From Alkalicoccus luteus (lineage in GTDB: Bacteria > Bacillota > Bacilli > Bacillales > Salisediminibacteriaceae): 64,000 nt of DNA. The stretch spans positions 62,001-126,000 of the forward strand of contig NZ_JAATHJ010000006.1 of the NCBI RefSeq assembly GCF_012034335.1, given 5' to 3'. The translations under genes and the position numbers were made by a program. Of this stretch, positions 1 to 7,725 are shown in pieces (positions within the stretch are counted from its first letter, which is position 1; every line of letters begins with the position of its first letter). The notes under the pieces were generated by a model. It was not told the origin of the DNA and made no database searches. It saw only the letters and a list, made by a program, of their open reading frames with translations.

Positions 1-2
1 AA

Positions 3-590
3 GACTGGAATCTTGCCGGACTGGCAGAGTATATGAACATGACCGTCTTTGCTTCTTCGGAAGTTTCGGAAGACGAGCTGAAAAACCTCGATCCGGAAGA
101 GATGACCGAGCTGATTGTCGAACGGGTCCAGAAAGACTACGATGCGCGTGAAGAAGAGTTTACGCCGGAGCAGATGCGCGAATTCGAGCGGGTCATTCTG
201 CTTCGCACCGTCGATCAGAAGTGGACGGCGCACATCGACCAGATGGACCAGCTGCGCCAGGGGATCCATCTGCGTGCCTACGCGCAGAACGATCCGCTGC
301 GCGAATATAAGTTTGAAGGCTTTGAGATGTTTGAGACGATGGTTGCTTCTATTGAAGAAGAAGTGTCCCGTTATATCATGAAAGCCCAGATTCAGTCGAA
401 TCTGCAGCGTCAGCAGGTAGCAGAAGGAAAAGCAGTTCACCGCACGCCGGGTGAACAGCAGCAACAGCAGCAACAGCAGGAACAGGGGAAAACCCAGCCG
501 TACGTAAAAGGTGATACGGTTGGACGCAACGATCCCTGCCCGTGCGGATCCGGTAAAAAGTATAAAAATTGCCACGGAAAAGAAGAATAG
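3..590 (+). CDS. secA: SecA preprotein translocase ATPase, C-terminal part
   Basis: Motor ATPase that drives proteins through SecYEG. Only the C-terminal 195 residues lie in the window; the frame is open from base 3 and the start is upstream. The stretch beginning VDQKWTAHIDQMDQLRQGIHL matches the helical scaffold/wing region of SecA. A Gln-rich linker leads to the C-terminal zinc-binding tail (GRNDPCPCGSGKKYKNCHG, the CxCx8CH SEC-C motif), intact in sequence, which binds SecB-type partners or lipids in this family. prfB follows 54 bases downstream, the usual Bacillales order. Identification is secure. Confidence 0.97.
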   Translation, partial: DWNLAGLAEYMNMTVFASSEVSEDELKNLDPEEMTELIVERVQKDYDAREEEFTPEQMREFERVILLRTVDQKWTAHIDQMDQLRQGIHLRAYAQNDPLREYKFEGFEMFETMVASIEEEVSRYIMKAQIQSNLQRQQVAEGKAVHRTPGEQQQQQQQQEQGKTQPYVKGDTVGRNDPCPCGSGKKYKNCHGKEE

Positions 591-612
591 CCGGCACCCC
601 GCCGGCTTTCGC
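589..612 (+). terminator. Hairpin between secA and prfB
   Basis: A perfect 7-bp stem AGCCGGC/GCCGGCT (589-595 and 601-607) with an ACCCC loop overlaps the secA stop codon. The T tract after it is poor (TTCGCC), so it may be a weak terminator or a partial read-through point into prfB. Confidence 0.5.
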
Positions 613-644
613 CGTGACGGGAATAATTAATGGAGTGATATACG

Positions 645-1746
645 ATGGAAATGGCAGAAATCAGACAGAAGCTTGAAAATATGGCCGGTACGCTGGCGGA
701 CTTCAGGGGGTCTCTTTGACCTCGAAGAAAAGGAGACCCGCGTAGCAGAACTGGAAGAACGAATGGCTGATCCGTCCTTTTGGGATAACCAGGAGGAAGC
801 GCAAAAGGTCATCGCAGAAAACAATGCGCTGAAGGCAATGACGGAAACGTACCGCGATCTGGAAGAAAAACTGGATAACATGGACGTATCGTATGAGCTT
901 GTAAAAGAAGAAAGTGATGAAGAACTGAAGGCGGAGCTTGTCGATGACGTAAAAGCAGTGGAACGTGAGCTGCAGAAGTTTGAACTGCAGCTGCTGTTAT
1001 CGGAGCCGCATGACGCTAACAATGCGATTCTTGAGCTGCACCCTGGTGCCGGCGGAACAGAATCTCAGGACTGGGCATCGATGCTGCTTCGCATGTACAC
1101 CCGCTGGGCCGAAGCGCAAGGCTTTCAGGTGGAAACGCTCGACTATCTGCCGGGTGATGAGGCCGGCGTGAAAAGCGTCACGCTCCTGATAAAAGGGCAT
1201 AACGCCTTTGGCTACCTGAAGGCAGAGAAAGGCGTGCACCGGCTCGTGCGTATTTCACCATTTGATTCTTCCGGCAGACGCCACACGTCATTCGTGTCGT
1301 GTGATATTATGCCGGAGCTGGACGATAACGTGGAAATTGACCTTTCACCGGAAGATATTCGCGTAGACACTTTCCGATCAAGCGGTGCCGGCGGTCAGCA
1401 CGTGAACACGACGGATTCTGCCGTGCGGATGACGCACATTCCGACGAATACGGTCGTGAGCTGTCAGTCCGAACGCTCGCAGATTAAGAACCGGGAAAAA
1501 GCGATCAAAATGCTGAAAGCAAAGCTCTATCAGCAGGAGCTTGACCGTCAGCGCGCGGAAGCAGAAGAAATCCGCGGCGAGCAGTCTGAAATCGGCTGGG
1601 GCAGTCAAATCCGCTCCTACGTTTTTCACCCGTACAACATGGTGAAGGACCATCGGACGGATTCGGAAACAGGCAACACGCAGGCTGTTATGGACGGTGA
1701 TCTGACGCAGTTCATCGACTCTTACCTGCGCTCACGTATTCAATAA
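645..1746 (+). CDS. prfB: Peptide chain release factor 2 (programmed +1 frameshift)
   Basis: Recognises UGA and UAA stop codons and triggers peptide release on the ribosome. Translation starts at ATG 645, runs 24 codons to CTT at 714-716, meets an in-frame TGA at 717-719, and continues after a +1 shift at GAC 718, giving 366 residues, the normal RF2 length. The tripeptide anticodon SPF is at about residues 204-206 and the catalytic GGQ at about 249-251 (GAGGQHVN). Without the shift only a 24-residue peptide is made. A strong terminator follows the gene. Known in the family: low RF2 levels increase frameshifting, so the gene autoregulates. Confidence 0.97.
705..720 (+). promoter_or_regulatory. 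prfB programmed +1 frameshift site
   Basis: An internal Shine-Dalgarno-like AGGGGG (705-710) sits three bases before the slippery CTT (714-716), which is followed by TGA and C. This is the conserved RF2 arrangement: SD-like element, CTT, TGA-C. It decides that the downstream frame, not the upstream one, encodes the body of RF2. Confidence 0.93.
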
Positions 1747-1757
1747 GCAAGCATGAG

Positions 1758-1790
1758 AGCACCGGAGCAGATCGTTCCGGTGCTTTTTTG
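1758..1790 (+). terminator. Rho-independent terminator after prfB
   Basis: Stem AGCACCGGA (1758-1766) pairs with TCCGGTGCT (1776-1784), 9 bp, followed by a T run. Confidence 0.9.
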
Positions 1791-1884
1791 CGTGCGCAGA
1801 AACATTTTTGATAAGCGAGTGAGGCAAACTATTTTCCGGATAAAAGGCGCTGCTATAACGTGTTAAAGCGTTAGCGGAGCCGCG

Positions 1885-1913
1885 TTTACAAGCATTTCCA
1901 CTGGTGATATACT
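1885..1913 (+). promoter_or_regulatory. Sigma-A type promoter before the YitT-family gene
   Basis: TTTACA (1885-1890), a 17-bp spacer and TATACT (1908-1913) stand 33 bases ahead of the next start codon. Spacing and hexamers fit the housekeeping consensus. Confidence 0.75.
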
Positions 1914-1946
1914 ACGGAAGGATTTTGCTGACGGGGGCGTATACAT

Positions 1947-2843
1947 ATGATGAAAAAAATGAACCGGCGCGGTACAGCCAGGCCGGGAACTCCGTTTACA
2001 CGGGCGGTGTTCGAGATTGGCCACGTACTGGTCGGGGCGGCAATCGTCGCGATTGCGTTTAACTTATTTCTGCTGCCGAATCAGATTGCGTCCGGCGGCG
2101 TAGCTGGTATTTCGACCTTGTTTCTGCACGTATTCGGCTTTGAACCGGCATATACACAGTGGGCCTTTAACATTCCACTCTTTATTGCAGGTGTCCTGCT
2201 GCTTGGCGGAAGCATCAGCGGCAGCCTTTTTTATGGAGGAAAAACGCTGATCGGCACGCTGTTTCTGCCGTACGTCGTTTATTTGACGAGAAACTGGGAA
2301 CCGGTTACGACAGATCCGCTGCTTGCGTCGATTATGGGCGGCGTAGGCGTCGGTGTCGGACTTGGCATCGTGTTCCGGTCGAATTCATCGACCGGAGGAA
2401 CGGACCTTGCGGCTCAAATTATCAATAAATATACCGGGATGTCGCTTGGGGCGTGCGTCTTTGTGATGGACGGGCTCGTCGTCACGTCATCCGCGTTTAT
2501 TTTTGGATTTGAGTTTGCGCTCTATGCGCTGATTGCACTGTTTATTACAGGGAAAACCATCGACATCGTGCAGATCGGTTTCGGCTATTCGAAGATGGTT
2601 ATGATCATCTCTGAATATGAAGAAGAGGTAAAGCAGGGGCTCTTGACACAGGTCGACCGGGGCGTAACGAAGCTCGCTGGATACGGCGGTTATACAAACC
2701 ACGATCGTCCTGTGCTCTTATGTGTCGTCGGTCGCAATGAAGTGACGAAACTGAAGCAGCTCGTACGGACTATCGATCCCAGTGCGTTCGTAATCGTGAG
2801 TGATACGTCTGAAGTTCTCGGAGAAGGTTTCAAAAGACGCTGA
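1947..2843 (+). CDS. YitT-family membrane protein with C-terminal DUF2179
   Basis: A 298-residue membrane protein with about five or six hydrophobic segments in residues 20-205 and a soluble C-terminal domain of DUF2179 type (about 215-295), the YitT family architecture. In B. subtilis the paralogue at this locus (between prfB and cccB) is YvjA. Its molecular function is not established. The start is ATG 1947, followed at once by a second ATG (1950); a G-rich stretch about 10 bases ahead serves as ribosome-binding site. It has its own promoter and no terminator before cccB. Confidence 0.88.
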   Translation: MMKKMNRRGTARPGTPFTRAVFEIGHVLVGAAIVAIAFNLFLLPNQIASGGVAGISTLFLHVFGFEPAYTQWAFNIPLFIAGVLLLGGSISGSLFYGGKTLIGTLFLPYVVYLTRNWEPVTTDPLLASIMGGVGVGVGLGIVFRSNSSTGGTDLAAQIINKYTGMSLGACVFVMDGLVVTSSAFIFGFEFALYALIALFITGKTIDIVQIGFGYSKMVMIISEYEEEVKQGLLTQVDRGVTKLAGYGGYTNHDRPVLLCVVGRNEVTKLKQLVRTIDPSAFVIVSDTSEVLGEGFKRR

Positions 2844-2855
2844 ATCGGTTATAAT
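2828..2855 (+). promoter_or_regulatory. Possible promoter for cccB
   Basis: A consensus TATAAT (2850-2855) lies just past the end of the YitT gene, with a weak -35-like TTTCAA at 2828-2833 (16-bp spacer) inside the end of that gene. The -10 is convincing, the -35 is not. Confidence 0.55.
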
Positions 2856-2922
2856 GGTTAAGACGGGATTTCTATATCCTGCCAGTTCTTTTAGGTATTT
2901 TTTAATTCGAGGAGGGGAATGT

Positions 2923-3294
2923 ATGAAGAAAATGGTTGCAGGTCTCTTTGCTGCTTCCCTGCTGCTTGCAGCTTGCGGAGATAACGGTGGAGATAACGAG
3001 CCTGCCAATGACCCGGCAGACAACAACGCCAATAACACGAACGAAGAAGCTGCTGATAACAACGGCGGCGACGACGGTGAGTACGATCTCGCTAACGGGG
3101 AAGAGCTTTATCAAGGTAACTGTGCTTCCTGTCACGGCGGCGAACTGGAAGGCGGAACGGGTCCGGCACTTGAAGGCTATTCCTTTGATGAAGTTCTGAG
3201 TGCGATTCAGGAAGGTCCTGGGAGCATGCCTGCTGATCTCGTTGAAGGCGATGACGCTGACGACGTAGCAGCATGGGTGGAAGACCAGGGATAA
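2923..3294 (+). CDS. cccB: Cytochrome c-551 lipoprotein
   Basis: A small membrane-anchored cytochrome c, 123 residues, acting as electron carrier on the outer face of the membrane. The N-terminus is a lipoprotein signal with lipobox LAAC (Cys18). A very Asn/Asp/Glu-rich linker (about 20-55) follows, then the c-type haem motif CASCH (Cys67, Cys70, His71) and a likely axial Met in GSMPA (Met102). The start ATG 2923 has a strong GGAGGGG site; the reading frame stays open upstream but without a comparable site. Position after the YitT gene and before ftsE matches B. subtilis cccB. The acidic linker is in keeping with a halo-alkaliphilic lifestyle (inference). Confidence 0.93.
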   Translation: MKKMVAGLFAASLLLAACGDNGGDNEPANDPADNNANNTNEEAADNNGGDDGEYDLANGEELYQGNCASCHGGELEGGTGPALEGYSFDEVLSAIQEGPGSMPADLVEGDDADDVAAWVEDQG

Positions 3295-3323
3295 TACGGC
3301 AGTCAGCAAACACATATGTGAAG

Positions 3324-3368
3324 AGAGCATCTGATGGAAACGATTCATGCCGTCCAGATGCTCTTTTT
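3324..3368 (+). terminator. Rho-independent terminator after cccB
   Basis: AGAGCATCTG (3324-3333) pairs perfectly with CAGATGCTCT (3355-3364) and is followed by a T run. Confidence 0.85.
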
Positions 3369-3424
3369 GTTGTATTTTGAAATGAAATTGTAAACTTCCT
3401 GATGCTTTTTTTAAAAATGCTTCA

Positions 3425-3433
3425 TGGTATAAT
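3425..3433 (+). promoter_or_regulatory. Extended -10 promoter before ftsE
   Basis: TGG immediately precedes a consensus TATAAT (3428-3433), the extended -10 form. No good -35 is visible at the right distance. It lies 100 bases before ftsE, leaving a long 5' leader. Confidence 0.6.
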
Positions 3434-3532
3434 AGCGAAGTTGACGAATTCAAGAAATTCGACAAGGAACGACAATCGTAGTGCTTTGTGATAGGGGAAA
3501 ACGGGACTTTATACAGTGGGAAGTGATGTGTT

Positions 3533-4219
3533 TTGATCGAAATGAAAGACGTCTGGAAAACGTATCCGAACGGCGTCATGGCGGTCAACGGATTGACGGT
3601 ATACATACAAAAAGGCGAGTTTGTTTATGTAGTGGGACCGAGTGGCGCTGGAAAATCAACATTTATAAAAATGATGTACCGGGAAGAACGGCCGACGCGG
3701 GGCGATATTTTAATTAACAGCCAGAACCTGCGGCTGATGAAGGAACGTCATGTTCCTTATCTAAGACGTGACATCGGGGTCGTGTTCCAGGATTTCAAGC
3801 TGCTTCCGTCGATGACGGTATTTGAAAACGTGGCGTTTGCCATGGAGGTTATTGAAGCGGGGCGCGACGATATACGCAAGCGTGTAATGAACGTTCTCGA
3901 TATCGTACGCTTAAAAAATAAAGCACGCTTTATGCCCCATGAGCTTTCCGGCGGGGAACAGCAGCGCGTAGCGATTGCAAGGGCGATTGTGAACAGTCCG
4001 GCTGTATTGATTGCGGACGAGCCGACTGGAAACCTCGATCCGGATACCTCATGGGAAATCATGCATATTTTAGAAGAGATCAACGAGCGCGGCACGACGG
4101 TAGTGATGGCGACACACAACCGCAGCATCGTAAACAATATGCGAAAGCGCGTTATCGCCATCGAGGGCGGCCGCATCTCCCGTGATGAAGTAAGGGGGGC
4201 ATACGGTTATGAAAGCTAG
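3533..4219 (+). CDS. ftsE: Cell-division ATP-binding protein FtsE
   Basis: Nucleotide-binding subunit of the FtsEX complex, which transmits cytoplasmic ATPase activity to cell-wall hydrolases outside. 228 residues, with Walker A GPSGAGKST (35-43), ABC signature LSGGEQQR (138-145) and Walker B VLIADE (158-163). The only start codons that fit are TTG 3533 (giving MIEMKDVW..., the family N-terminus) and ATG 3542; an in-frame stop at 3524 excludes anything longer. Overlaps ftsX by 11 bases, so the two are translationally coupled. Confidence 0.95.
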   Translation: MIEMKDVWKTYPNGVMAVNGLTVYIQKGEFVYVVGPSGAGKSTFIKMMYREERPTRGDILINSQNLRLMKERHVPYLRRDIGVVFQDFKLLPSMTVFENVAFAMEVIEAGRDDIRKRVMNVLDIVRLKNKARFMPHELSGGEQQRVAIARAIVNSPAVLIADEPTGNLDPDTSWEIMHILEEINERGTTVVMATHNRSIVNNMRKRVIAIEGGRISRDEVRGAYGYES

Positions 4220-5102
4220 AACGGTCGGCCGCCACATTAAAGAAGGCGGAAAAAACATCGTTCGCAACGGCTGGATGACGTTTGCTTCTGTCAGTGCGGT
4301 GACGGTTATGCTGCTCGTTGTCGGCGCCTTTCTCATGGTGATTCTAAACGTCAATCACTTTGCGGATTCACTTGAGAGCGATGTAGAGGTGCGGGTCTTC
4401 GTAGATCGTGAAGCAGAAGCGCCGGAACAGGAAGAGCTCGAGGAATCGATCGGAACGATTCATCAGGTAGAAGATGTTGAATTTATTCCGAGAGATGAAG
4501 GGCTGGAAAACTTCATTGAAAGTCTCGGCGAACAGGGAGATTATTTTGAAAACCTGAGGGATGAAAATCCGCTGAACGATGTATTTGTCGTACAGGCTGC
4601 GGATCCCCAGGATACAGAACTTGTAGCTGAGGAAATAGATTCGTTAAGCTACGTTGATGATATTGAATACGGCTCTGATATTTTTGAGCAGCTGTTTGCG
4701 GCAACAGACTTTGTGCGAATTGTCGGCCTGGTGCTGATTGTTGGTCTTCTTTTTACAGCCGTCTTTCTGATTGCCAACACTATTAAGCTGACGATCATGG
4801 CACGTAAGACAGAAATACAAATTATGAAGCTTGTAGGTGCGACGAACAGCTTTATACGCTGGCCGTTCTTTATTGAAGGCCTGCTGCTCGGTGTCTTCGG
4901 CGCAGCGATACCGATCATACTGCTTACTTACGGCTATCAGCGCTTTTATGATTCCATTGGCACAGCAACGGGGCTGGAATTCTTTAATTTCCTCCCGGCT
5001 AATCCGCTGATTCTGCAGACTTCCGTACTGCTGCTCGTCATCGGAGCAGTCGTCGGGGTATGGGGAAGCCTGATGAGCGTAAGAAAATTCCTTCGTATAT
5101 AA
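4209..5102 (+). CDS. ftsX: Cell-division permease-like protein FtsX
   Basis: Membrane partner of FtsE, 297 residues. Predicted topology: one transmembrane segment near residues 21-45, a large acidic extracellular loop (about 50-165) that in this family contacts the coiled coil of a peptidoglycan hydrolase, then three more segments near 170-198, 215-240 and 266-290. There is no transporter substrate; it is a mechanical signalling protein. The gene next downstream encodes a coiled-coil M23 protein, the expected partner. Confidence 0.95.
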   Translation: MKARTVGRHIKEGGKNIVRNGWMTFASVSAVTVMLLVVGAFLMVILNVNHFADSLESDVEVRVFVDREAEAPEQEELEESIGTIHQVEDVEFIPRDEGLENFIESLGEQGDYFENLRDENPLNDVFVVQAADPQDTELVAEEIDSLSYVDDIEYGSDIFEQLFAATDFVRIVGLVLIVGLLFTAVFLIANTIKLTIMARKTEIQIMKLVGATNSFIRWPFFIEGLLLGVFGAAIPIILLTYGYQRFYDSIGTATGLEFFNFLPANPLILQTSVLLLVIGAVVGVWGSLMSVRKFLRI

Positions 5103-5136
5103 CGCATACAATCTACTAGTAAAAGGGGCATTGCAG

Positions 5137-6711
5137 ATGATGATTCGAAAAACGCTGCTCGGTTTTTCTGCCGGCCTGCTCCTTCTCTCTCCCGGTGTTG
5201 CCTTTGCGGACAACACCGGTGATGAGCTGGAGGAACAGATCGAAGAGTACCGGGAACAGCAGCAGGATACAGAGCAGGAAGCAGAACAAACAGAAGAAGA
5301 ACTGGATGAGGTCGAGCGCGAAATCGGAGAAGTGCAGACGGAGATCCGGGATCTGGATGAACAAATGAGTGAAACGTCCGGCCAAATGAATGACAAGCAG
5401 AGCGAAATAGATACGACGACAGAACGGACAGAAGATCTCCGTGAAGAGATCGAAGAAACCGAAATCCGTATTGACGAGCGGGATGACGTACTGAAAGAGC
5501 GCGTGCGCTCCATGCATCAGTCGGGCGGGTCCGTTCGCTACATTGAGGTCATTCTCGGGGCGCAGAGCTTCGGTGATCTGCTGGAACGTGTTTCCACGCT
5601 TCATAACATAGCTTCCCAGGACAGGGAAATTCTCGACGAACACATAGCAGACATGGAAACACTGGAGCGGGCTACAGCAGAACTCGAAGAACAGCTGGAA
5701 ACACTGGAAACACAAATGGCTGAGCTTCAGTCTCTGCAGGCATCCCTGGAAACGCAGACGGCTGAAAAGGACTCCTTGTTAGAAGAGCTGGCGGAGAGAG
5801 GATTTGTACTCGAAGACAGCCTGTTCACACTGGAAGAGGAAACAGAATTTCTTGCCGCTCAGGAAGCAGCCGCAGAGCAGGAGCTTGCAGAGTGGGAAGA
5901 AGAACAGCGGCGTATTGAAGAAGAGAGACGTTTAGAAGAAGAACGTCTGGCACGTGAGGAAGAAGAGCGGCGCCAGCGCGAAGAAGAGGAACGCCAGCGT
6001 GCTGCTGAGGAGCAGCGCCAGGCTGAAGAAGAAGAGGAAGCAGAACGCCAGCGCGAGCAGGAGCGTCGTGAAGAAGAAGAACGTCAGCAGCAGGAAGAGG
6101 AAGAAGAGGAAACGCAGATAGCTTCATCCGGTTCTGAGAGCTCTTCCAGCAGTTCGGGAAGCTCGAGCAGTTCAAGCAGCTCAGGCAGCTCGGACAGCTC
6201 GGGAAGTTCCAGTTCGTCTGAGAGCAGTTCCAACAGCTCATCAGGCTCTGATTCTTCGGAAAGCACTTCTTCTGAGGAAGCCGCGCCATCGTCCGGATCG
6301 GCAACTTTCCATCGTCCGGCAGACGGGCGTGTGACGTCCGGATTTAATCCGAACCGGCGCCATCCGGTGCACGGAGATGTCCGGCCGCACCGCGGGATCG
6401 ACTACGGAAGTGACGGCGGTACAAATATCTATGCTGCCGAAAGCGGCACCGTATCATCTGCAGGTTGGATGGGCGGTTACGGGAATACCGTTGTTGTGAC
6501 GCATGTCGTCAATGGACAGACGTATGCAACGCTTTATGCGCATCTTGCTTCCATGAACGTATCGGCTGGCGACAGAGTCGGCCGTGGAGAAGTGATTGCT
6601 ACGATGGGGACCACCGGAGTTTCAACGGGTGTCCATCTGCACTTTGAAGTTCATCCCGGCGGCTATGCCGGCGGCTCATCAGCTGTCAATCCGGCATCGT
6701 ATCTTCCGTAA
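5137..6711 (+). CDS. Secreted coiled-coil M23 peptidase (FtsEX-associated murein hydrolase)
   Basis: A 524-residue exported cell-wall protein. Order: signal peptide (1-26, ending AFA), long acidic coiled coil (about 30-325, heptads rich in E/Q/R), a Ser-rich linker (about 327-385), and a C-terminal M23/LytM domain (about 395-524) with the zinc ligand motifs HRGIDYG and HLHFEVH intact, so it is probably an active endopeptidase and not a degenerate EnvC-type activator. The PcsB/CwlO/EnvC architecture and its position 34 bases after ftsX suggest it is the hydrolase controlled by FtsEX. ATG 5137 is preferred over an upstream TTG (5131) because the AAAAGGGGC site sits 8 bases before it. Its natural terminator appears displaced by the repeat element that follows. 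Confidence 0.9.
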   Translation: MMIRKTLLGFSAGLLLLSPGVAFADNTGDELEEQIEEYREQQQDTEQEAEQTEEELDEVEREIGEVQTEIRDLDEQMSETSGQMNDKQSEIDTTTERTEDLREEIEETEIRIDERDDVLKERVRSMHQSGGSVRYIEVILGAQSFGDLLERVSTLHNIASQDREILDEHIADMETLERATAELEEQLETLETQMAELQSLQASLETQTAEKDSLLEELAERGFVLEDSLFTLEEETEFLAAQEAAAEQELAEWEEEQRRIEEERRLEEERLAREEEERRQREEEERQRAAEEQRQAEEEEEAERQREQERREEEERQQQEEEEEETQIASSGSESSSSSSGSSSSSSSSGSSDSSGSSSSSESSSNSSSGSDSSESTSSEEAAPSSGSATFHRPADGRVTSGFNPNRRHPVHGDVRPHRGIDYGSDGGTNIYAAESGTVSSAGWMGGYGNTVVVTHVVNGQTYATLYAHLASMNVSAGDRVGRGEVIATMGTTGVSTGVHLHFEVHPGGYAGGSSAVNPASYLP

Positions 6712-6732
6712 CATATAATATACGTTTCTGGC

Positions 6733-7471
6733 TGTTGACAAAGTCAATCTGCCTACATGTTTATTCGTTTGGTTGTATTCCCCTCCGCTTACCGGCGGAA
6801 GCTTGCCGTGGGCTTGCCTTCAGCTATTTCTCAGGGTGACCCTGTATGAAGGGAAGAAAGACACGCAGGATGGCGCGGCTTCACTCGGACACAGGCTTCT
6901 CGCGAGAAGCCTTTAAGACCCGGTCCGGCTCCGCTCGCGCTTTTCATACCGTTCAAAATCGAACGGCTATGAGGCTTCACTCGGACACAGGCTTCTCGCG
7001 AGAAGCCTTTAAGACCCGGTCCGGCTCCGCTCGTGCGTTGATGCCGTTCGCAGATCTGAACGGCTCTGAATCTTCATGCTGCGCTGATTCCACAGGCGTC
7101 CCCGCCGGACACATCGGTGAAACGGATCTGTTTGTTAGCGAAAGATGACACAATCGGTTGGCACGTTTTCCTTTCTGCTTTCATCGTGAAGACGTTGAAG
7201 CACTGGCATCTCTATTGTTCATAGAAACGTCCCATAGGTAAAACCCCATCCGTATGGAGCAAGATTGTACTAATCATAAACAGATGGTTGAAACATACTG
7301 CCAGCTGCCGGCATCGAAGGGCCTCGACTCCGGGAGGATCAGAACGAGGCGAAGATCCAGCGCTTCCGACGCAAGGAAGAAGCGATTAGCTGAGCCCGTT
7401 CCCTCCGGAAAGCGAGTGCCCGTAGATACAGGCAGATGCAACATGATTCACCTTTACCGACTTTGTCTGCA
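6733..7471 (+). mobile_element. Non-autonomous repeat element, copy 1 (739 bp)
   Basis: This gene-free stretch recurs, inverted, at 29590-30233. Its ends are imperfect inverted repeats: TGTTGACAAAGTC at 6733-6745 and the complement of TGCAGACAAAGTC at 7459-7471. No transposase is recognisable; the one open frame inside (6846-7148) is not supported as a gene. The structure fits a MITE or an internally deleted insertion sequence mobilised in trans. It lies between the M23 gene stop codon and the terminator at 7478, so it inserted into a 3' untranslated region. No target-site duplication is obvious here. Confidence 0.7.
6877..7068 (+). repeat. Tandem duplication of a 96-bp unit inside copy 1
   Basis: The block beginning GGCTTCACTCGGACACAG at 6877 recurs at 6973, an offset of 96 bases. 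The first about 60 bases are almost identical, including the 18-base palindrome GGCTTCTCGCGAGAAGCC (6894-6911 and 6990-7007); the rest has diverged but keeps a CCGTTC/GAACGG hairpin. Copy 2 of the element carries a single unit, which accounts for the length difference (739 against 644). Confidence 0.85.
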
Positions 7472-7477
7472 GTCTGC

Positions 7478-7507
7478 AACGCCCGGCTCTTATGCCGGGC
7501 GTTTTTT
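7478..7507 (+). terminator. Rho-independent terminator, probably that of the M23 gene
   Basis: AACGCCCGGC (7478-7487) pairs with GCCGGGCGTT (7494-7503) across a TCTTAT loop and runs into Ts. It starts seven bases after the repeat element ends and about 770 bases after the M23 gene stop. Confidence 0.85.
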
Positions 7508-7636
7508 GCGTGTGCTTCGCCGCGGAGGTCGCATCGCTTAAAAAAAGCTCATCTATACATCTGCAGGAAAACCTGTTTGTCTCATTTATGCCGAACGGAC
7601 ATCGCTGTGAAATATTATGTAACGGTTTTTGCTTTC

Positions 7637-7666
7637 TTTCAATTTTTAAGTGGATTCTGTTATGAT
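7637..7666 (+). promoter_or_regulatory. Candidate promoter for the S41 protease gene
   Basis: TTTCAA (7637-7642), 18-bp spacer and TATGAT (7661-7666), 60 bases ahead of the start codon. Both hexamers deviate from consensus. Confidence 0.45.
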
Positions 7667-7725
7667 TGTAGACAATACCTGATAGATCAGGGGGAAGACA
7701 TTTTCGCTATGAATGGGGTGGGAAT

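Noticed and set aside
6121-6260. Serine-codon repeats in the M23 gene as a possible repeat array or CRISPR
   Set aside because: They are irregular Ser/Gly codons of a protein linker without spacers; no CRISPR array was seen anywhere in the window.
6846-7148. Open frame of 100 codons in the repeat element (also at 29781-30119 on the minus strand)
   Set aside because: The frame lies wholly in the repeat, its codons overlap palindromes, the C-terminal halves differ completely between copies, and there is no ribosome-binding site or family match.
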